The translations under genes were made by a program, and so were the position numbers. Below the pieces are notes generated by a model. That model was not told the DNA's origin. It was given only the letters and a program-made list of their open reading frames with translations, and searched no databases. From Mesorhizobium hawassense (lineage in GTDB: Bacteria; Pseudomonadota; Alphaproteobacteria; Rhizobiales; Rhizobiaceae): a stretch of DNA of 64,000 bases. Positions 55,201 to 62,619 of the stretch are shown piece after piece. Each line of letters starts with the position of its first letter. The stretch's first letter is position 1. The stretch lies in contig NZ_QMBP01000010.1 of assembly GCF_003289945.1 (NCBI RefSeq), forward strand, positions 1 to 64,000, in the 5' to 3' direction.

Positions 55201-56561
55201 TGCGCGTCCACTACCTGCTCGAAGCCGGCTGGAAGGCCGACACCGCCATTCAGGGCCTGGGCCGCACGCATCGCACCAATCAGGCGCAGCCGCCGCTCTT
55301 CCGGCCGATCTCGACCAATGTGAAGGCGGAAAAGCGCTTCCTCTCGACGATCGCCCGCCGTCTCGACACGTTGGGCGCGATCACTCGGGGCCAGCGCCAG
55401 ACCGGTGGCCAGGGCCTGTTCCGGCCGGAGGACAATCTGGAAAGCCACTATGCCCGCGATGCGTTGCGGCAACTCTATCTGCTGATCGTCCGCGGCAAGG
55501 TCGAGGGCTGCTCGCTAGAGCGTTTCGAGGCGGCGACAGGTCTCAAGTTGATGGATGCCAATGGCGTCAAGGACGAGTTGCCGCCGATCACCACCTTCCT
55601 CAATCGCCTGCTCGCACTGACTATCGCGCTGCAGGGCGTGCTGTTCGGTGCCTTCGAGCAACTGCTGGCGGCCCGCATCGAGGGCGCGATCGCGTCAGGC
55701 ACCTACGATGCCGGGCTGGAGACGCTGCAGGCCGAAAACTTCGTCGTCACCGATCGGCAGGTGATCTACACCCATCCGCGCACCGGCGCCGAAAGCCGCC
55801 TGCTCACGATCACCGAACGCAAGCGCAATCGGCCCGTCACGCTCAATGCGGCGCTCGATCATCTCCGTGATCCGCGTGCCTTACTGCTCATCAACGAGCA
55901 ATCGGGCCGCGCCGCCGTACAGATCCCGACACCCAGTGTCATGCTCGACGATGGCGAGGTCGAGCGACGTGTCCGCCTGATCCGGCCGATGGAAGGCCAG
56001 AACATGCCGCTCAAGGCCATGGGCGAAACACGCTGGGCCGAGGCCGATCGCGAGGCGTTCATAACTGCCTGGACGGCCGAAATCGCCGGGGTGCCAGAGT
56101 TTTCGGACTCGGTCTTGCACATGGTCACCGGCCTGCTGCTGCCGATCTGGAAGCGCCTGCCCAACGAGTCGACACGCGTTTATCGGCTTCAGACCGACGA
56201 GGGCGAGCGCCTCATCGGCCGTCGCGTCTCGCCGGCATGGGCCGCCAACGCCTCTGCGACGAACGGGGTTGCGCTATCGCCGGAGCAGGCGTTTGCGGCT
56301 CTGATGGACGGCCGGACAATCCTCGATCTTGCCGAGGATCTCCAGCTTCGCCGCAGCCGCGTCATGGGCGCATGGCGCATCGAATTGTCGGGCTTCACCG
56401 ACACGATGCGCCAGCGCCTCACCGCCTACGGTCTCTTCCACGAGATCATTTCATGGAAGCTCAGGATGTTCGTGCCGATCGACGCCAACGGGCTCGCCGT
56501 GCTGGAGCGCGTGCTCGACCGTTTTCCAATCGAGCGGGTCAGCGAGCGGGAGGCTGCATGA
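52233..56561 (+). CDS. Strawberry-notch-type helicase with methylase domain
   Basis: This 1442-residue protein fuses an N6-adenine methylase-like domain to a large SNF2-like ATPase of the strawberry-notch family. The methylase part has EPSAGTG (residues 151-157) and NPPF (216-219). The ATPase part has a Walker A-like GDGTGVGKGRE (about 503-513), DEAH (about 613), and a C-terminal GLGRTHRTNQAQ (about 1008). Such proteins are carried by many alphaproteobacterial ICEs and plasmids and probably modify or remodel element DNA to evade restriction or assist transfer; their activity is unproven. The stop overlaps the Toprim gene start (ATGA). Confidence 0.9.
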   Translation: MYMISPAATVPTGAPLPLAQTRAADAIFAAAGLLLPRLERGECIDAPTLRSAMETAFGASDAAGAWDWKQAYDACEAATVLFLRKYGKALFRKAASPALRLSALSKIAGLMPTHTRRSEEAQTFQQFSTPIPLGLVAATAAAITPADRVLEPSAGTGLLAILAEIAGASLVLNELAETRAALLSCLFPTVPVTRFDAAQIDDHLNPGAEPSVVLMNPPFSVIANVDGRMADAAWRHIASALARLAPGGRLVTITGASFGPDNPAWTPAFTRLQERGRVVFSAAIDGAVYAKHGTTFPTRLTVIDKVPADDATILADAPGIAPDAATLLAWIEERLPARSPVVMTAVSSAASAVAAPRTVHGYLARAVRTTPHMSIVDPEAVELAYTVVDWHAAEGGHISDAIYEDYALQAIRIPDAQPHPTQLVQSAAMASVAPPKPSYRPRLPKNVLDLLSDAQLETVIYAGEAHTEYLAGAWTLDDTFDVVSAAADDAVGSVRFRQGFMIGDGTGVGKGRESAAVILDNWMQGRRKAVWISKSDKLIEDAQRDWSALGMERLLITPLSRFPRGKPVTLAEGILFTTYATLRSDDRGEKVSRVKQIVEWLSPDFDGVIIFDEAHAMQNAGGGKSERGDAAPSQQGRAGLRLQHALPQARIVYVSATGATTVHNLAYAQRIGLWGGEHFPFSTRADFVEAIEAGGVAAMEVLARDLRALGLYTARSLSFNGVEYELLEHELTPEQVRIYDAYAGAFGVIHNNLDAAMQAANITGTTGTLNAQAKSAARSAFESAKQRFFGHLLTSMKTPTLIRSITRDLEEGHAAVVQIVSTGEALMERRLAELPTEEWNDVRVDITPREYVLDYLAHSFPVQLYEPFTDSEGNLSSRPVYRDGQPVESSEAVARRDELIAKLASLTPVPGALDQIVQHFGVDIVAEVTGRSRRIVRKGERLVVENRAGPANLGETQAFMDDQKRVLVFSDAGGTGRSYHADLSARNRRLRVHYLLEAGWKADTAIQGLGRTHRTNQAQPPLFRPISTNVKAEKRFLSTIARRLDTLGAITRGQRQTGGQGLFRPEDNLESHYARDALRQLYLLIVRGKVEGCSLERFEAATGLKLMDANGVKDELPPITTFLNRLLALTIALQGVLFGAFEQLLAARIEGAIASGTYDAGLETLQAENFVVTDRQVIYTHPRTGAESRLLTITERKRNRPVTLNAALDHLRDPRALLLINEQSGRAAVQIPTPSVMLDDGEVERRVRLIRPMEGQNMPLKAMGETRWAEADREAFITAWTAEIAGVPEFSDSVLHMVTGLLLPIWKRLPNESTRVYRLQTDEGERLIGRRVSPAWAANASATNGVALSPEQAFAALMDGRTILDLAEDLQLRRSRVMGAWRIELSGFTDTMRQRLTAYGLFHEIISWKLRMFVPIDANGLAVLERVLDRFPIERVSEREAA

Positions 56562-57598
56562 TTCCGCGTCACGCTGCATCCGACCTCGCACACCGCCTCG
56601 GCGAACATGCCGAGGCGGTGTGCCGCCACTACCTCTCCAATGGCCGTCGCCAGGGCAACTATTGGACCGTCGGCGACGTCCGCAATGCGCCGGGTCGCTC
56701 GATGTTCGTGCGTCTGCAGCCATCCCCGAAGGGACCGCCAGGCAAATGGACCGACGCCGCTACCGGCGAGCATGGCGACCTGCTCGATGTCATCCGCGAA
56801 TCCCTCGGACTGGTCAACTTCCGGGACGTCGCCGACGAGGCGCGCGGGTTTCTCGCCATGCCAGATGCCATGCCACCCCGACCGGCCGAGCCGATCACGC
56901 AGGTCCCCATTGGATCTCCGGAGTCCGCTCGCCGACTGGTCGCCATGTCGAAGCACATTATCGGCACCCTCGTGGAAACCTATTTGCGTGGCCGTAGCAT
57001 TACGACTTTGCACGGAACCGCAGCCTTGCAGTTCCATCCACACTGCTACTACCGGCCAGACGATCATGGACCGACCAAGACCTTGCCGGCGATGATCGCC
57101 GCTGTCACCGACCTCGATGGACATCTGACCGGCGCGCACCGCACCTGGCTCGCACCGGACGGCACCGGCAAGGCACTCGTCGACACACCGCGTCGGGCAA
57201 TGGGTGACCTTCTCGGTCACGCCGTCCGCTTCGGCGTACCCGGCAACGTCATGGCGGCAGGCGAAGGCATCGAGACAACGCTATCGCTCAGATGCGCCTT
57301 GCCCGACATGGCGATGGCGGCAGCACTCTCGGCAGCCCATCTTGCCGCCATCCTGTTTCCTCCGAACCTGCGGCGGCTCTATGTCATCCGCGACAACGAT
57401 CCGGCCGGTGACGGTGCCAGAGACGGCCTGCTCGAGCGTGCGACCGACGCCGGAATCGAGGCAATCGTGCTGTCGCCGCAGACGGAGGACTTCAACGAAG
57501 ACCTCCGCCATTTCGGACTTGCCGCCTTCCGCGCCTCGATTGCAGACCAGCTCATGCGCAAAGATCGCATCCGCTATCTGACACAGGCGGCGGCATGA
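56558..57598 (+). CDS. Toprim-domain primase-like protein
   Basis: From the ATGA overlap with the helicase gene the protein has 346 residues. The N-terminal part contains a primase-like zinc-less fold (NYWTVGDVRNAPGRSMFVRL, then KWTDAATGEHGDLLDVIRES). The C-terminal half is a Toprim domain with the acidic motifs GEGIETTLSL and YVIRDNDPAGDGARDGL. It resembles the plasmid/ICE-encoded Toprim proteins thought to make primers on transferred single strands. Translational coupling to the helicase suggests joint action. Confidence 0.88.
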   Translation: MIPRHAASDLAHRLGEHAEAVCRHYLSNGRRQGNYWTVGDVRNAPGRSMFVRLQPSPKGPPGKWTDAATGEHGDLLDVIRESLGLVNFRDVADEARGFLAMPDAMPPRPAEPITQVPIGSPESARRLVAMSKHIIGTLVETYLRGRSITTLHGTAALQFHPHCYYRPDDHGPTKTLPAMIAAVTDLDGHLTGAHRTWLAPDGTGKALVDTPRRAMGDLLGHAVRFGVPGNVMAAGEGIETTLSLRCALPDMAMAAALSAAHLAAILFPPNLRRLYVIRDNDPAGDGARDGLLERATDAGIEAIVLSPQTEDFNEDLRHFGLAAFRASIADQLMRKDRIRYLTQAAA

Positions 57599-57939
57599 GC
57601 GGTGAGGGGAAGCGCGCGGCGCACGGTGCCGGCGCGGCGCATGGATGCGTGGTCCGTCGGCAGAGAACCGCGACCCGTCCTTCAAGAGGGCGATCGGGCC
57701 CACGAGCTGGCCTGCCAGACAATGGCGGCGGCTGACTATTTTCCGGCGGCGCGCGACTGGTTGCGAATGGCAGCGATTGGGCGCGACGCCTTTCCATCGC
57801 GATGCAAAATAGCCGGCTGCCGCCATCCTCCGCTGCGCTTCGGCCCTTCGCTTCGCTGCGGGTGTCGGGCCGTCCCGCCCGTGGCTCTCGTCGCCATGAA
57901 GGCCGCGAGGGTCGCGGTCAATCCGACGGGAGCATCCCC
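57599..57939 (+). other. Intergenic leader, possible short ORF
   Basis: An uninterrupted frame runs from 57602 to a stop at 57943, just overlapping the next gene, and has ATGs at 57641 and 57722. The first half (HELACQTMAAADYFPAARDW) could be protein-like. The second half is the translation of simple GC-rich leader DNA (CGCTTCGGCCCTTCGCTTCG). No family match is known, so this is treated as leader with a doubtful ORF. Confidence 0.35.
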
Positions 57940-58866
57940 ATGAGCGAGCACGACGACACGGAACCGCACCACGCCGCTTCTCCGACCGATCACCTCCTCA
58001 CCGAACTCCAGCTCTATGGCTGGCGCCCCTATGCGGACGAGCCCGATCCGCGACCGCTCCCCGGTGGCGAAGACGTAGCCAGAGCCGTGGCCGACATCTT
58101 TGACGCCCTCATCGCCACCTTGGCCGACACGCGCCTCGAACCCGACCTCGATGACCTGCTCTGGTCCGTCACCAATGTCTTCCACCGCGCTGTACAACGG
58201 ATCGAGCGGCAACTGGACGACAACGAGCAGGCCCAGCGCCGTCTGCAGCGCGAACAGGACGGCACAGAGATCAAGGCGGTCGAACTCGAGCACCTCACCG
58301 CCCAGGGCCAGACCATGATCGAACGGCGTGACGCCTTCGAGCTTATGCGTGACCAGGCCGCCGACCACTACGAGCAGCATACTGGCTCGGCCTGGCGACC
58401 GCGCACGGGGTCGATGGTCAACCACCACCATCTCACTTCCGCAATGATCGATAGCCGCGACTTCCTAGCGGCCAGGCGGCGCGCGGAAACCGAGGTCCTT
58501 TTACCCCCCGGCCCCAAGATCGCCTTCTCCGGCGGCGATACTGCCGATCATGAGCTGATCTGGGCAAAGCTCGACCAAATCCGTGCCAAGCACCCCGACA
58601 TGGTGCTGATGCACGGCGGATCACCGAAAGGCGCCGAAAAGATCGCCGCCCGCTGGGCCGACCATCGCAAAGTGCCGCAAGTCGCTTTCAAGCCCGACTG
58701 GAGCAAACATGCCAAGGCCGCTCCCTTCAAGCGCAACGACCAGATGCTGGCGGTCATGCCGATCGGCGCCATCATCTTTCCGGGCACCGGCATTCAGGAG
58801 AACCTCGCAGACAAGGCCCGCAAGCTCGGCATCCCGGTCTATCGGCTCGGCAACGGCGGCGCGTAA
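57940..58866 (+). CDS. DUF2493 (SLOG-related) protein
   Basis: The 308-residue protein has an N-terminal helical region (about residues 1-180, with a coiled coil near VQRIERQLDDNEQAQRRLQR) and a C-terminal DUF2493 domain: KIAFSGGDTADHELIWAKLD, then MVLMHGGSPKGAEKIAARWA and MLAVMPIGAIIFPGTGIQEN. DUF2493 belongs to the SLOG-type nucleotide-binding superfamily and is common on conjugative elements. Some SLOG proteins sense nucleotides in conflict systems, but no role is proven for this one. Confidence 0.9.
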   Translation: MSEHDDTEPHHAASPTDHLLTELQLYGWRPYADEPDPRPLPGGEDVARAVADIFDALIATLADTRLEPDLDDLLWSVTNVFHRAVQRIERQLDDNEQAQRRLQREQDGTEIKAVELEHLTAQGQTMIERRDAFELMRDQAADHYEQHTGSAWRPRTGSMVNHHHLTSAMIDSRDFLAARRRAETEVLLPPGPKIAFSGGDTADHELIWAKLDQIRAKHPDMVLMHGGSPKGAEKIAARWADHRKVPQVAFKPDWSKHAKAAPFKRNDQMLAVMPIGAIIFPGTGIQENLADKARKLGIPVYRLGNGGA

Positions 58867-58926
58867 GCGCCGCCGGAATCTCCGCCCTCCCATAAATAGC
58901 CGGGGAGGCAAGGCATTCTTCAAGCC

Positions 58927-59360
58927 ATGTCGCTCGTATCCTTTCCCGAAAGTTTCACGCCGGACATCGCGCTCGCCGATACCTTCGTACGCAATGCCGC
59001 CGCCCACCTCGATGGCGCTGACCGGGCGGCGGATATAGGCAGGCACAATGCCGCCCTTCACGCCATCGCCATCGCCATTGAATTGCTCTTGAAGTCGCAT
59101 CTTCTCAGGGTCGCGACCGACGATCGCTGGAACCGCCGCCATATCGGGCACGATCTCGACAAGGCGGCTCGTTATGCCGAGAGAGAGCTGGATTAGGCCT
59201 GCCACCGCGACTGCACAGCGTCGTCGCCCAGCTTCATTTTCAGCGTGGCGGCTTCCAGCGGGGCCCGTCGCGATCATGGCCGTCCGGTTTCTCGCTCGAC
59301 GCCCGCCACATCGCGCGGCAGCTCGCTCAGACGCTCCTGGAGCAAGCGTCGCGCCAATGA
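58927..59360 (+). pseudogene. HEPN-like gene with frameshift in a GA run
   Basis: An intact frame from 58927 encodes 89 residues with a HEPN-like helical pattern (NAALHAIAIAIELLLKSHLL, then HIGHDLDKAARYA) and stops at 59196. In another frame the sequence continues sensibly from the GAGAGAGAG run near 59176: RAGLGLPPRLHSVVAQLHFQ, then GFSLDARHIARQLAQTLLEQ, to a stop at 59360. The original protein was therefore about 144 residues, and the GA run carries a small indel. Family members on related elements have unknown function. The N-terminal 89 residues may still be made. Confidence 0.55.
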
Positions 59361-59579
59361 CGCCCGCCGCTCCTGACTGAAGACGACCACCCCCGGCGAT
59401 CCATTGCGCTGATCCTTGGTTCAGCCGACGACCTAACGCCATCAACCCGCAACGGGTCGGACTACGCGAAGCGTGCCGCCACTCCGGCTTCGCCTTCGCG
59501 GTGATTGCGGCCATCGGCCGAACACATCGGGCGCCTGTCCGCGGGGGATGGTCCTCCGCTTCAAACAGGAGCCGGATCG

Positions 59580-59747
59580 ATGTCCTTCGCCAACGCACAT
59601 GCCTTCGCCTTCAGCCTCGCCGCCACCCTCACGGTCGTCATCGTCATCTTTCGTGCCGGCGACGGCACTCTCTCGGTCGTGCCCGCGAACGAGTACGACG
59701 GCGACGACACCGCTATCATCGGCGAAATCGACCCGTTCGCCCCATGA
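59580..59747 (+). CDS. Small membrane-anchored hypothetical protein
   Basis: Starting at 59580, six bases after AGGAG, the gene encodes 55 residues: one membrane helix (HAFAFSLAATLTVVIVIFRA) followed by an acidic tail (EYDGDDTAIIGEIDPFAP). It is too short to assign and has no recognised family, but the start signal and codon pattern look genuine. It lies between the HEPN-like remnant and a second membrane protein. Confidence 0.55.
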   Translation: MSFANAHAFAFSLAATLTVVIVIFRAGDGTLSVVPANEYDGDDTAIIGEIDPFAP

Positions 59748-59878
59748 CGGGGCGGGCCGCGCCTGGCGATGCAAGAACCGGCGGGTTTCGCCCGCGCTTT
59801 TCCTTTGCTATGCTGTGCGCTGCGCCAGGTGGTGGTGGAAGGCGCAATCGCCAGAGCTATTCTCTCGGAGACACCACC

Positions 59879-60319
59879 ATGATCATCCTCGGCATTCTCC
59901 TTTGCATCGCGGCCATCGGCATCTTGTGCTGGTTGCTCTTCACGCTTGCTGTCTTCGCCTTCCCGTTGTTCGTCGGCGTCAGCGCAGGTACGTGGGCATT
60001 CAACACCGGTGCCGGCTGGCTTGGCGCGATCCTTGTCGGCATCCTCGCAGCCGGGCTGACGCTCGGCGTCGGCCAAATCCTCCTCGGCGTTATCAGCCCC
60101 ATGTGGGCGAAGCTGACGATCGCGCTGGTCTTCGTCGCTCCCGCGATCGTTGCCGGCTATCATGCCACCCATGGCATCGCGAAGCACATGATGCCTTCGG
60201 AAATCTGGCAGGTCGTCTTTTCCGTCATTGGCGCGATCGCCGTCGGCGTCACGGCATATCTGCGGGTCGCGGGCATGGCCGCCGCCGACCAATCCGGTAG
60301 GGACATGGTTCGAGCTTAA
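59879..60319 (+). CDS. Multi-span membrane hypothetical protein
   Basis: The 146-residue protein is almost entirely hydrophobic, with four or five membrane segments (IILGILLCIAAIGILCWLLF, FAFPLFVGVSAGTWAF, WLGAILVGILAAGLTLGVGQ, LTIALVFVAPAIVAGYHA, VFSVIGAIAVGVTAYL). The start at 59879 follows CGGAGA and a short spacer, as in other genes of this element. The family is uncharacterised; it could act in mating-pair or surface functions. Confidence 0.65.
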   Translation: MIILGILLCIAAIGILCWLLFTLAVFAFPLFVGVSAGTWAFNTGAGWLGAILVGILAAGLTLGVGQILLGVISPMWAKLTIALVFVAPAIVAGYHATHGIAKHMMPSEIWQVVFSVIGAIAVGVTAYLRVAGMAAADQSGRDMVRA

Positions 60320-60937
60320 ACCCGCGAGCGAGGCGGGTGGACCTGACCGACGAAGGCCTAGCCTCCTCATCATCGGTTGGAGCAATCGGGCTACATGCCA
60401 AGGATCGAGCAACGGCCACGTGGGGGCGCGGCCCCGTTTGTGGACTTGGACTTTCTTCCGTCGATGCCGCATGGCAGGACGACCAGTCGGTGGCAGGACG
60501 GCAGCGCGGGCCGGTGGCCGCGGCGCTGGAGGTGCGTGGGGGTTCCCCGGCGCCTGGAATGCGTGGACGACGCCAGTGAACTCGTAGCGATCTGCTGGAG
60601 GCGCGTTGGACGCCAACGTCTCCGTTGCCAATCTGTCCCAAGAGCGCTCCAAACGGCCTCTTCAATGGGCTGATCTGGCCGAAGGACGGCTGAAGCCTCG
60701 ACCGCCTAAGCCGCAACGGCGCGTCTCGACTTTCTTCCCCTGCCGGCTCCCACCCCATGCCACAAGCGGCATGGGGACCCCGAGCGCCGCCATTCCTCGC
60801 GAGACAAGAAAGTCGTTCCTGCGCCGTCCTGCGCGTTTGCTCCGGTCGCAAGCGATGCGTCGTCGGTCGCCTCCGGCCAAGTGATCGCCATCGAGGCCGC
60901 ATGGTGCGGGCTCGGGAACAGAAAACGGAGACTTACA
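60320..60937. other. 618-base gap before DUF736 with a perfect inverted repeat
   Basis: No gene was recognised in either strand. The notable feature is CCCCATGCC (60753-60761) with its perfect partner GGCATGGGG (60768-60776), loop ACAAGC, 162 bases before the DUF736 start. Its ATGCC/GGCAT arms resemble the inverted repeats before the qseM-like and fseA-like genes. The gap probably holds the DUF736 promoter and could hold transfer-origin sequences, but nothing shows that. Confidence 0.5.
60753..60776. promoter_or_regulatory. Perfect ATGCC/GGCAT inverted repeat upstream of DUF736
   Basis: Nine-base arms (CCCCATGCC and GGCATGGGG) around ACAAGC. A regulator's operator or an RNA hairpin are both possible. 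The central ATGCC...GGCAT is shared with the elements at 61340 and 61724. Confidence 0.45.
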
Positions 60938-61264
60938 ATGGCTACCATCGGCACCTTCAAGAAGTCCGCCTCGAACGAGTTCACCGGGGAAATCGTCACC
61001 CTCAGCGTCCAGGCCAAGAACGTGCGCATCGTCCCAGACACCCGCGCCACAGGCGAGAACGCTCCCAGCCACCGGGTGCTGGTCGGCCGCGCCGAGATCG
61101 GCGCCGCCTGGTCGAAGACCTCCAACGAGGGCCGCGACTACCTGGGTCTCAAGCTCGACGATCCGAGCTTCAACGCCCCGATCTACGCCAACCTCTTCGA
61201 CGATGAGGAAGGTGAGGGTTTCTCGCTCATCTGGTCCCGCCCGAACGCGCGGCGGGGCGACTGA
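60938..61264 (+). CDS. DUF736 protein
   Basis: The 108-residue protein is a standard DUF736 member: MATIGTFKKSASNEFTGEIV, VQAKNVRIVPD, RVLVGRAEIGAAWSKTSNEG, and YLGLKLDDPSFNAPIYANLF. DUF736 genes are near-universal markers of alphaproteobacterial ICEs and conjugative plasmids, typically just upstream of the excision/replication module, as here. Biochemical function is unknown. CGGAG precedes the start and a strong terminator follows the stop. Confidence 0.93.
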   Translation: MATIGTFKKSASNEFTGEIVTLSVQAKNVRIVPDTRATGENAPSHRVLVGRAEIGAAWSKTSNEGRDYLGLKLDDPSFNAPIYANLFDDEEGEGFSLIWSRPNARRGD

Positions 61265-61274
61265 GGACCCGTGC

Positions 61275-61306
61275 AGGCCCCGGCCGGAAGGCCGGGGCCT
61301 TCTTCC
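61275..61306 (+). terminator. Strong terminator after DUF736
   Basis: An 11-base perfect stem (AGGCCCCGGCC at 61275-61285 with GGCCGGGGCCT at 61290-61300) closes a 4-base loop and is followed by TCTTCC. It lies 10 bases after the DUF736 stop. The T-tract is short, but the stem is very stable. It isolates the following regulatory genes from upstream transcription. Confidence 0.8.
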
Positions 61307-61339
61307 GCGGACGTCCGGTTCATCCCACTCAAGCCGAGA

Positions 61340-61399
61340 GCGATGCCGAAACCGCATCGCCTGATGCTTATCAACCATGCTCCGCCGGCAAAATTGTTT
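61340..61399 (+). promoter_or_regulatory. Leader of the qseM-like gene with inverted repeat
   Basis: GCGATGC (61340-61346) and GCATCGC (61354-61360) form an inverted repeat around CGAAACC, and AAATTGTTT follows at 61391-61399, 51 bases before the gene. The fseA-like leader carries GATGCCGAAA and AAATTGTTT in the same order, with 48 bases to its start. The two leaders appear to be duplicates under common control. Confidence 0.5.
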
Positions 61400-61441
61400 C
61401 TATAAAATGCAGGCTTCACTCTGTCACGACGAGGGCAAGCG

Positions 61442-61702
61442 ATGATCGAGCCGTTTGACGAAACCGCGCCGACCAGTGACGAACTCACCGAATACGATCG
61501 GGAACACGTCAAGCTCTATGTGCGCCTGCTTGACGCCGCCGACGACGGCGCGGACTGGCGCGAGGTGGTCGAAATTCTCTTCGGCATTGATCTGACGAAG
61601 GAGCCACAACGCGCCCGGCGCATCCATGACAGCCATCTGGCGCGAGCGCGCTGGATGGCGCGTGCTGGCTACCGCCATCTGTTGCGTCAGCCCGGCAGCT
61701 AG
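61442..61702 (+). CDS. QseM-like DUF2285 antiactivator
   Basis: The 86-residue protein is a small DUF2285-domain protein: LTEYDREHVKLYVRLLDAAD, DWREVVEILFGIDLTKEP, and SHLARARWMARAGYRHLL. In ICEMlSym of Mesorhizobium japonicum R7A the small DUF2285 protein QseM binds the activators TraR and FseA and prevents excision and transfer. This gene has the expected size and domain and lies immediately before an FseA-like split gene, so the same antiactivator role is likely. No TraR- or QseC-like gene is in the window. Confidence 0.75.
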   Translation: MIEPFDETAPTSDELTEYDREHVKLYVRLLDAADDGADWREVVEILFGIDLTKEPQRARRIHDSHLARARWMARAGYRHLLRQPGS

Positions 61703-61723
61703 CACCAACGCTCCTGTCGTTCC

Positions 61724-61750
61724 CGGGTGATGCCGAAATGGCATCACCCG
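61724..61750 (+). promoter_or_regulatory. Perfect inverted repeat in the fseA-like leader
   Basis: CGGGTGATGCC (61724-61734) and GGCATCACCCG (61740-61750) pair perfectly around GAAAT, 22 bases after the qseM-like stop. It could terminate that gene's transcript or serve as an operator. GATGCCGAAA is shared with the qseM-like leader, and AAATTGTTT recurs at 61789-61797. Confidence 0.55.
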
Positions 61751-61836
61751 ATGCCCGGCGAGGGTCTTCCGCCAATCGCTACAACCCGAAATTGTTTTGA
61801 GGCGGGGACTACGCGTTTCTTGCGAGGAGCTCTTGG

Positions 61837-62085
61837 ATGAGGCCGGATACGTCGCATTGGCGAGACAATGCCAGCTATGATTATTTCGATACATTACCCA
61901 TCGAAGGGCTCGCCTGGGAGTGTCTGCGGCGTCACGAACCCTATCAACGACACTACCAAGCGCTCCTGACCGCAAGAGCCGAAAAAGCGCCCTTCCACCC
62001 TGAGACACAGCGGCTGTGGGGGTTACGATTTCCCGGCCAGGCCGGATTTGTCTGCCTTGGCGCAAGACGTTTTCTGGTCGCCTGA
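61837..62085 (+). CDS. FseA-like activator, N-terminal frame (DUF6499)
   Basis: The frame encodes 82 residues that match the DUF6499 domain: SHWRDNASYDYFDTLPIEGL, AWECLRRHEPYQRHYQALL and QRLWGLRF. After RF the frame loses family sense and stops at 62085. Family sense resumes in the +1 frame (PARPDLSALAQDVFWSPDVD), which continues to 62602. In ICEMlSym the corresponding genes msi172 and msi171 are joined by programmed +1 ribosomal frameshifting to make FseA, the activator of the excisionase gene rdfS. GAGGAG 7 bases upstream supports this start. As translated without shifting, the product would be a short nonfunctional or regulatory peptide. Confidence 0.8.
   Translation: MRPDTSHWRDNASYDYFDTLPIEGLAWECLRRHEPYQRHYQALLTARAEKAPFHPETQRLWGLRFPGQAGFVCLGARRFLVA
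62026..62035 (+). promoter_or_regulatory. Candidate +1 ribosomal frameshift site
   Basis: In the zero frame the codons are CGA TTT CCC (62026-62034). If the Phe tRNA on TTT (62029-62031) moves one base to TTC (62030-62032), the next codon is CCG and the protein continues as PARPDLSALAQDVFW, joining WGLRF to the DUF2285 half exactly where single-frame homologs are continuous. TTC is the cognate Phe codon, so re-pairing is favourable. The +1 frame is open only from 61969, which limits the shift to 61969-62082. Confidence 0.6.
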
Positions 62086-62602
62086 CGTCGATCCAGCTGT
62101 GGTCTCTCTCGTGCCGGCGCCGGAATTCCTGTCGTCTTTGCGATCGGCGCCTTTGACCGGCCTGGGCGTAGTCCACGACAGCCCGGAAGGACGTCACATT
62201 GTCCACAGTGCAGGTATCGCGACCCAACTTCTGCTTCTGCCCGGCAGTGACCCGAGCGGCCATCTGGCGGCGTTGATCCCCCTGGATGCAGAAACGTTGG
62301 GACGGATCGAAGCACTCACCCGTTTCTGGCGTTCCTTGCAGGGGCGCCCAACGGCTTCGGACACGCGTATGACCCCACAGCAGCGCCGCCGGTTTCGTCT
62401 GATGATGCAGGCTGCTGACGGCCGTGCGAACGGCGCGAGCTACCGCGGCATTGCGGTTGCGTTCTACGGACACAAGCGCATCGCCGCCGATCCGTGGAAG
62501 ACCTCGGCGTTGCGCGACGCGGTGATCGGCCTGGTCGACGGCGCCACCGCCATGATCGGCGGCGGCTATTTGCAAATCCTGCGTCATCGCCGTCGATCCT
62601 AG
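62048..62602 (+). CDS. FseA-like activator, C-terminal frame (DUF2285)
   Basis: This frame encodes the DUF2285 half: VFWSPDVDPAVVSLVPAPEF, then LIPLDAETLGRIEALTRFWR and a helix-turn-helix-like end (TPQQRRRFRLMMQAADGRAN, ASYRGIAVAFYG, LVDGATAMIGGGYLQILRHR). The annotated TTG at 62048 has no ribosome-binding site and lies inside the upstream frame, so independent initiation is unlikely. The real product is probably the fusion spanning 61837-62602 made by +1 frameshifting, about 255 residues long. As FseA it would bind the promoter of the excisionase gene that starts 141 bases downstream. Confidence 0.8.
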   Translation: MSALAQDVFWSPDVDPAVVSLVPAPEFLSSLRSAPLTGLGVVHDSPEGRHIVHSAGIATQLLLLPGSDPSGHLAALIPLDAETLGRIEALTRFWRSLQGRPTASDTRMTPQQRRRFRLMMQAADGRANGASYRGIAVAFYGHKRIAADPWKTSALRDAVIGLVDGATAMIGGGYLQILRHRRRS

Positions 62603-62619
62603 CGGGTCTGGCCGCGCAA

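Noticed and set aside
57602..57943. A 113-codon frame between the Toprim and DUF2493 genes
   Set aside because: It fits the gap neatly, but the second half translates a simple-sequence leader and no family is known, so it is reported only as a doubtful ORF inside the leader.
59561..60652. A 363-codon minus-strand frame across the small membrane-protein genes
   Set aside because: The composition is antisense-like, and the two plus-strand membrane proteins have proper starts and hydrophobic segments.
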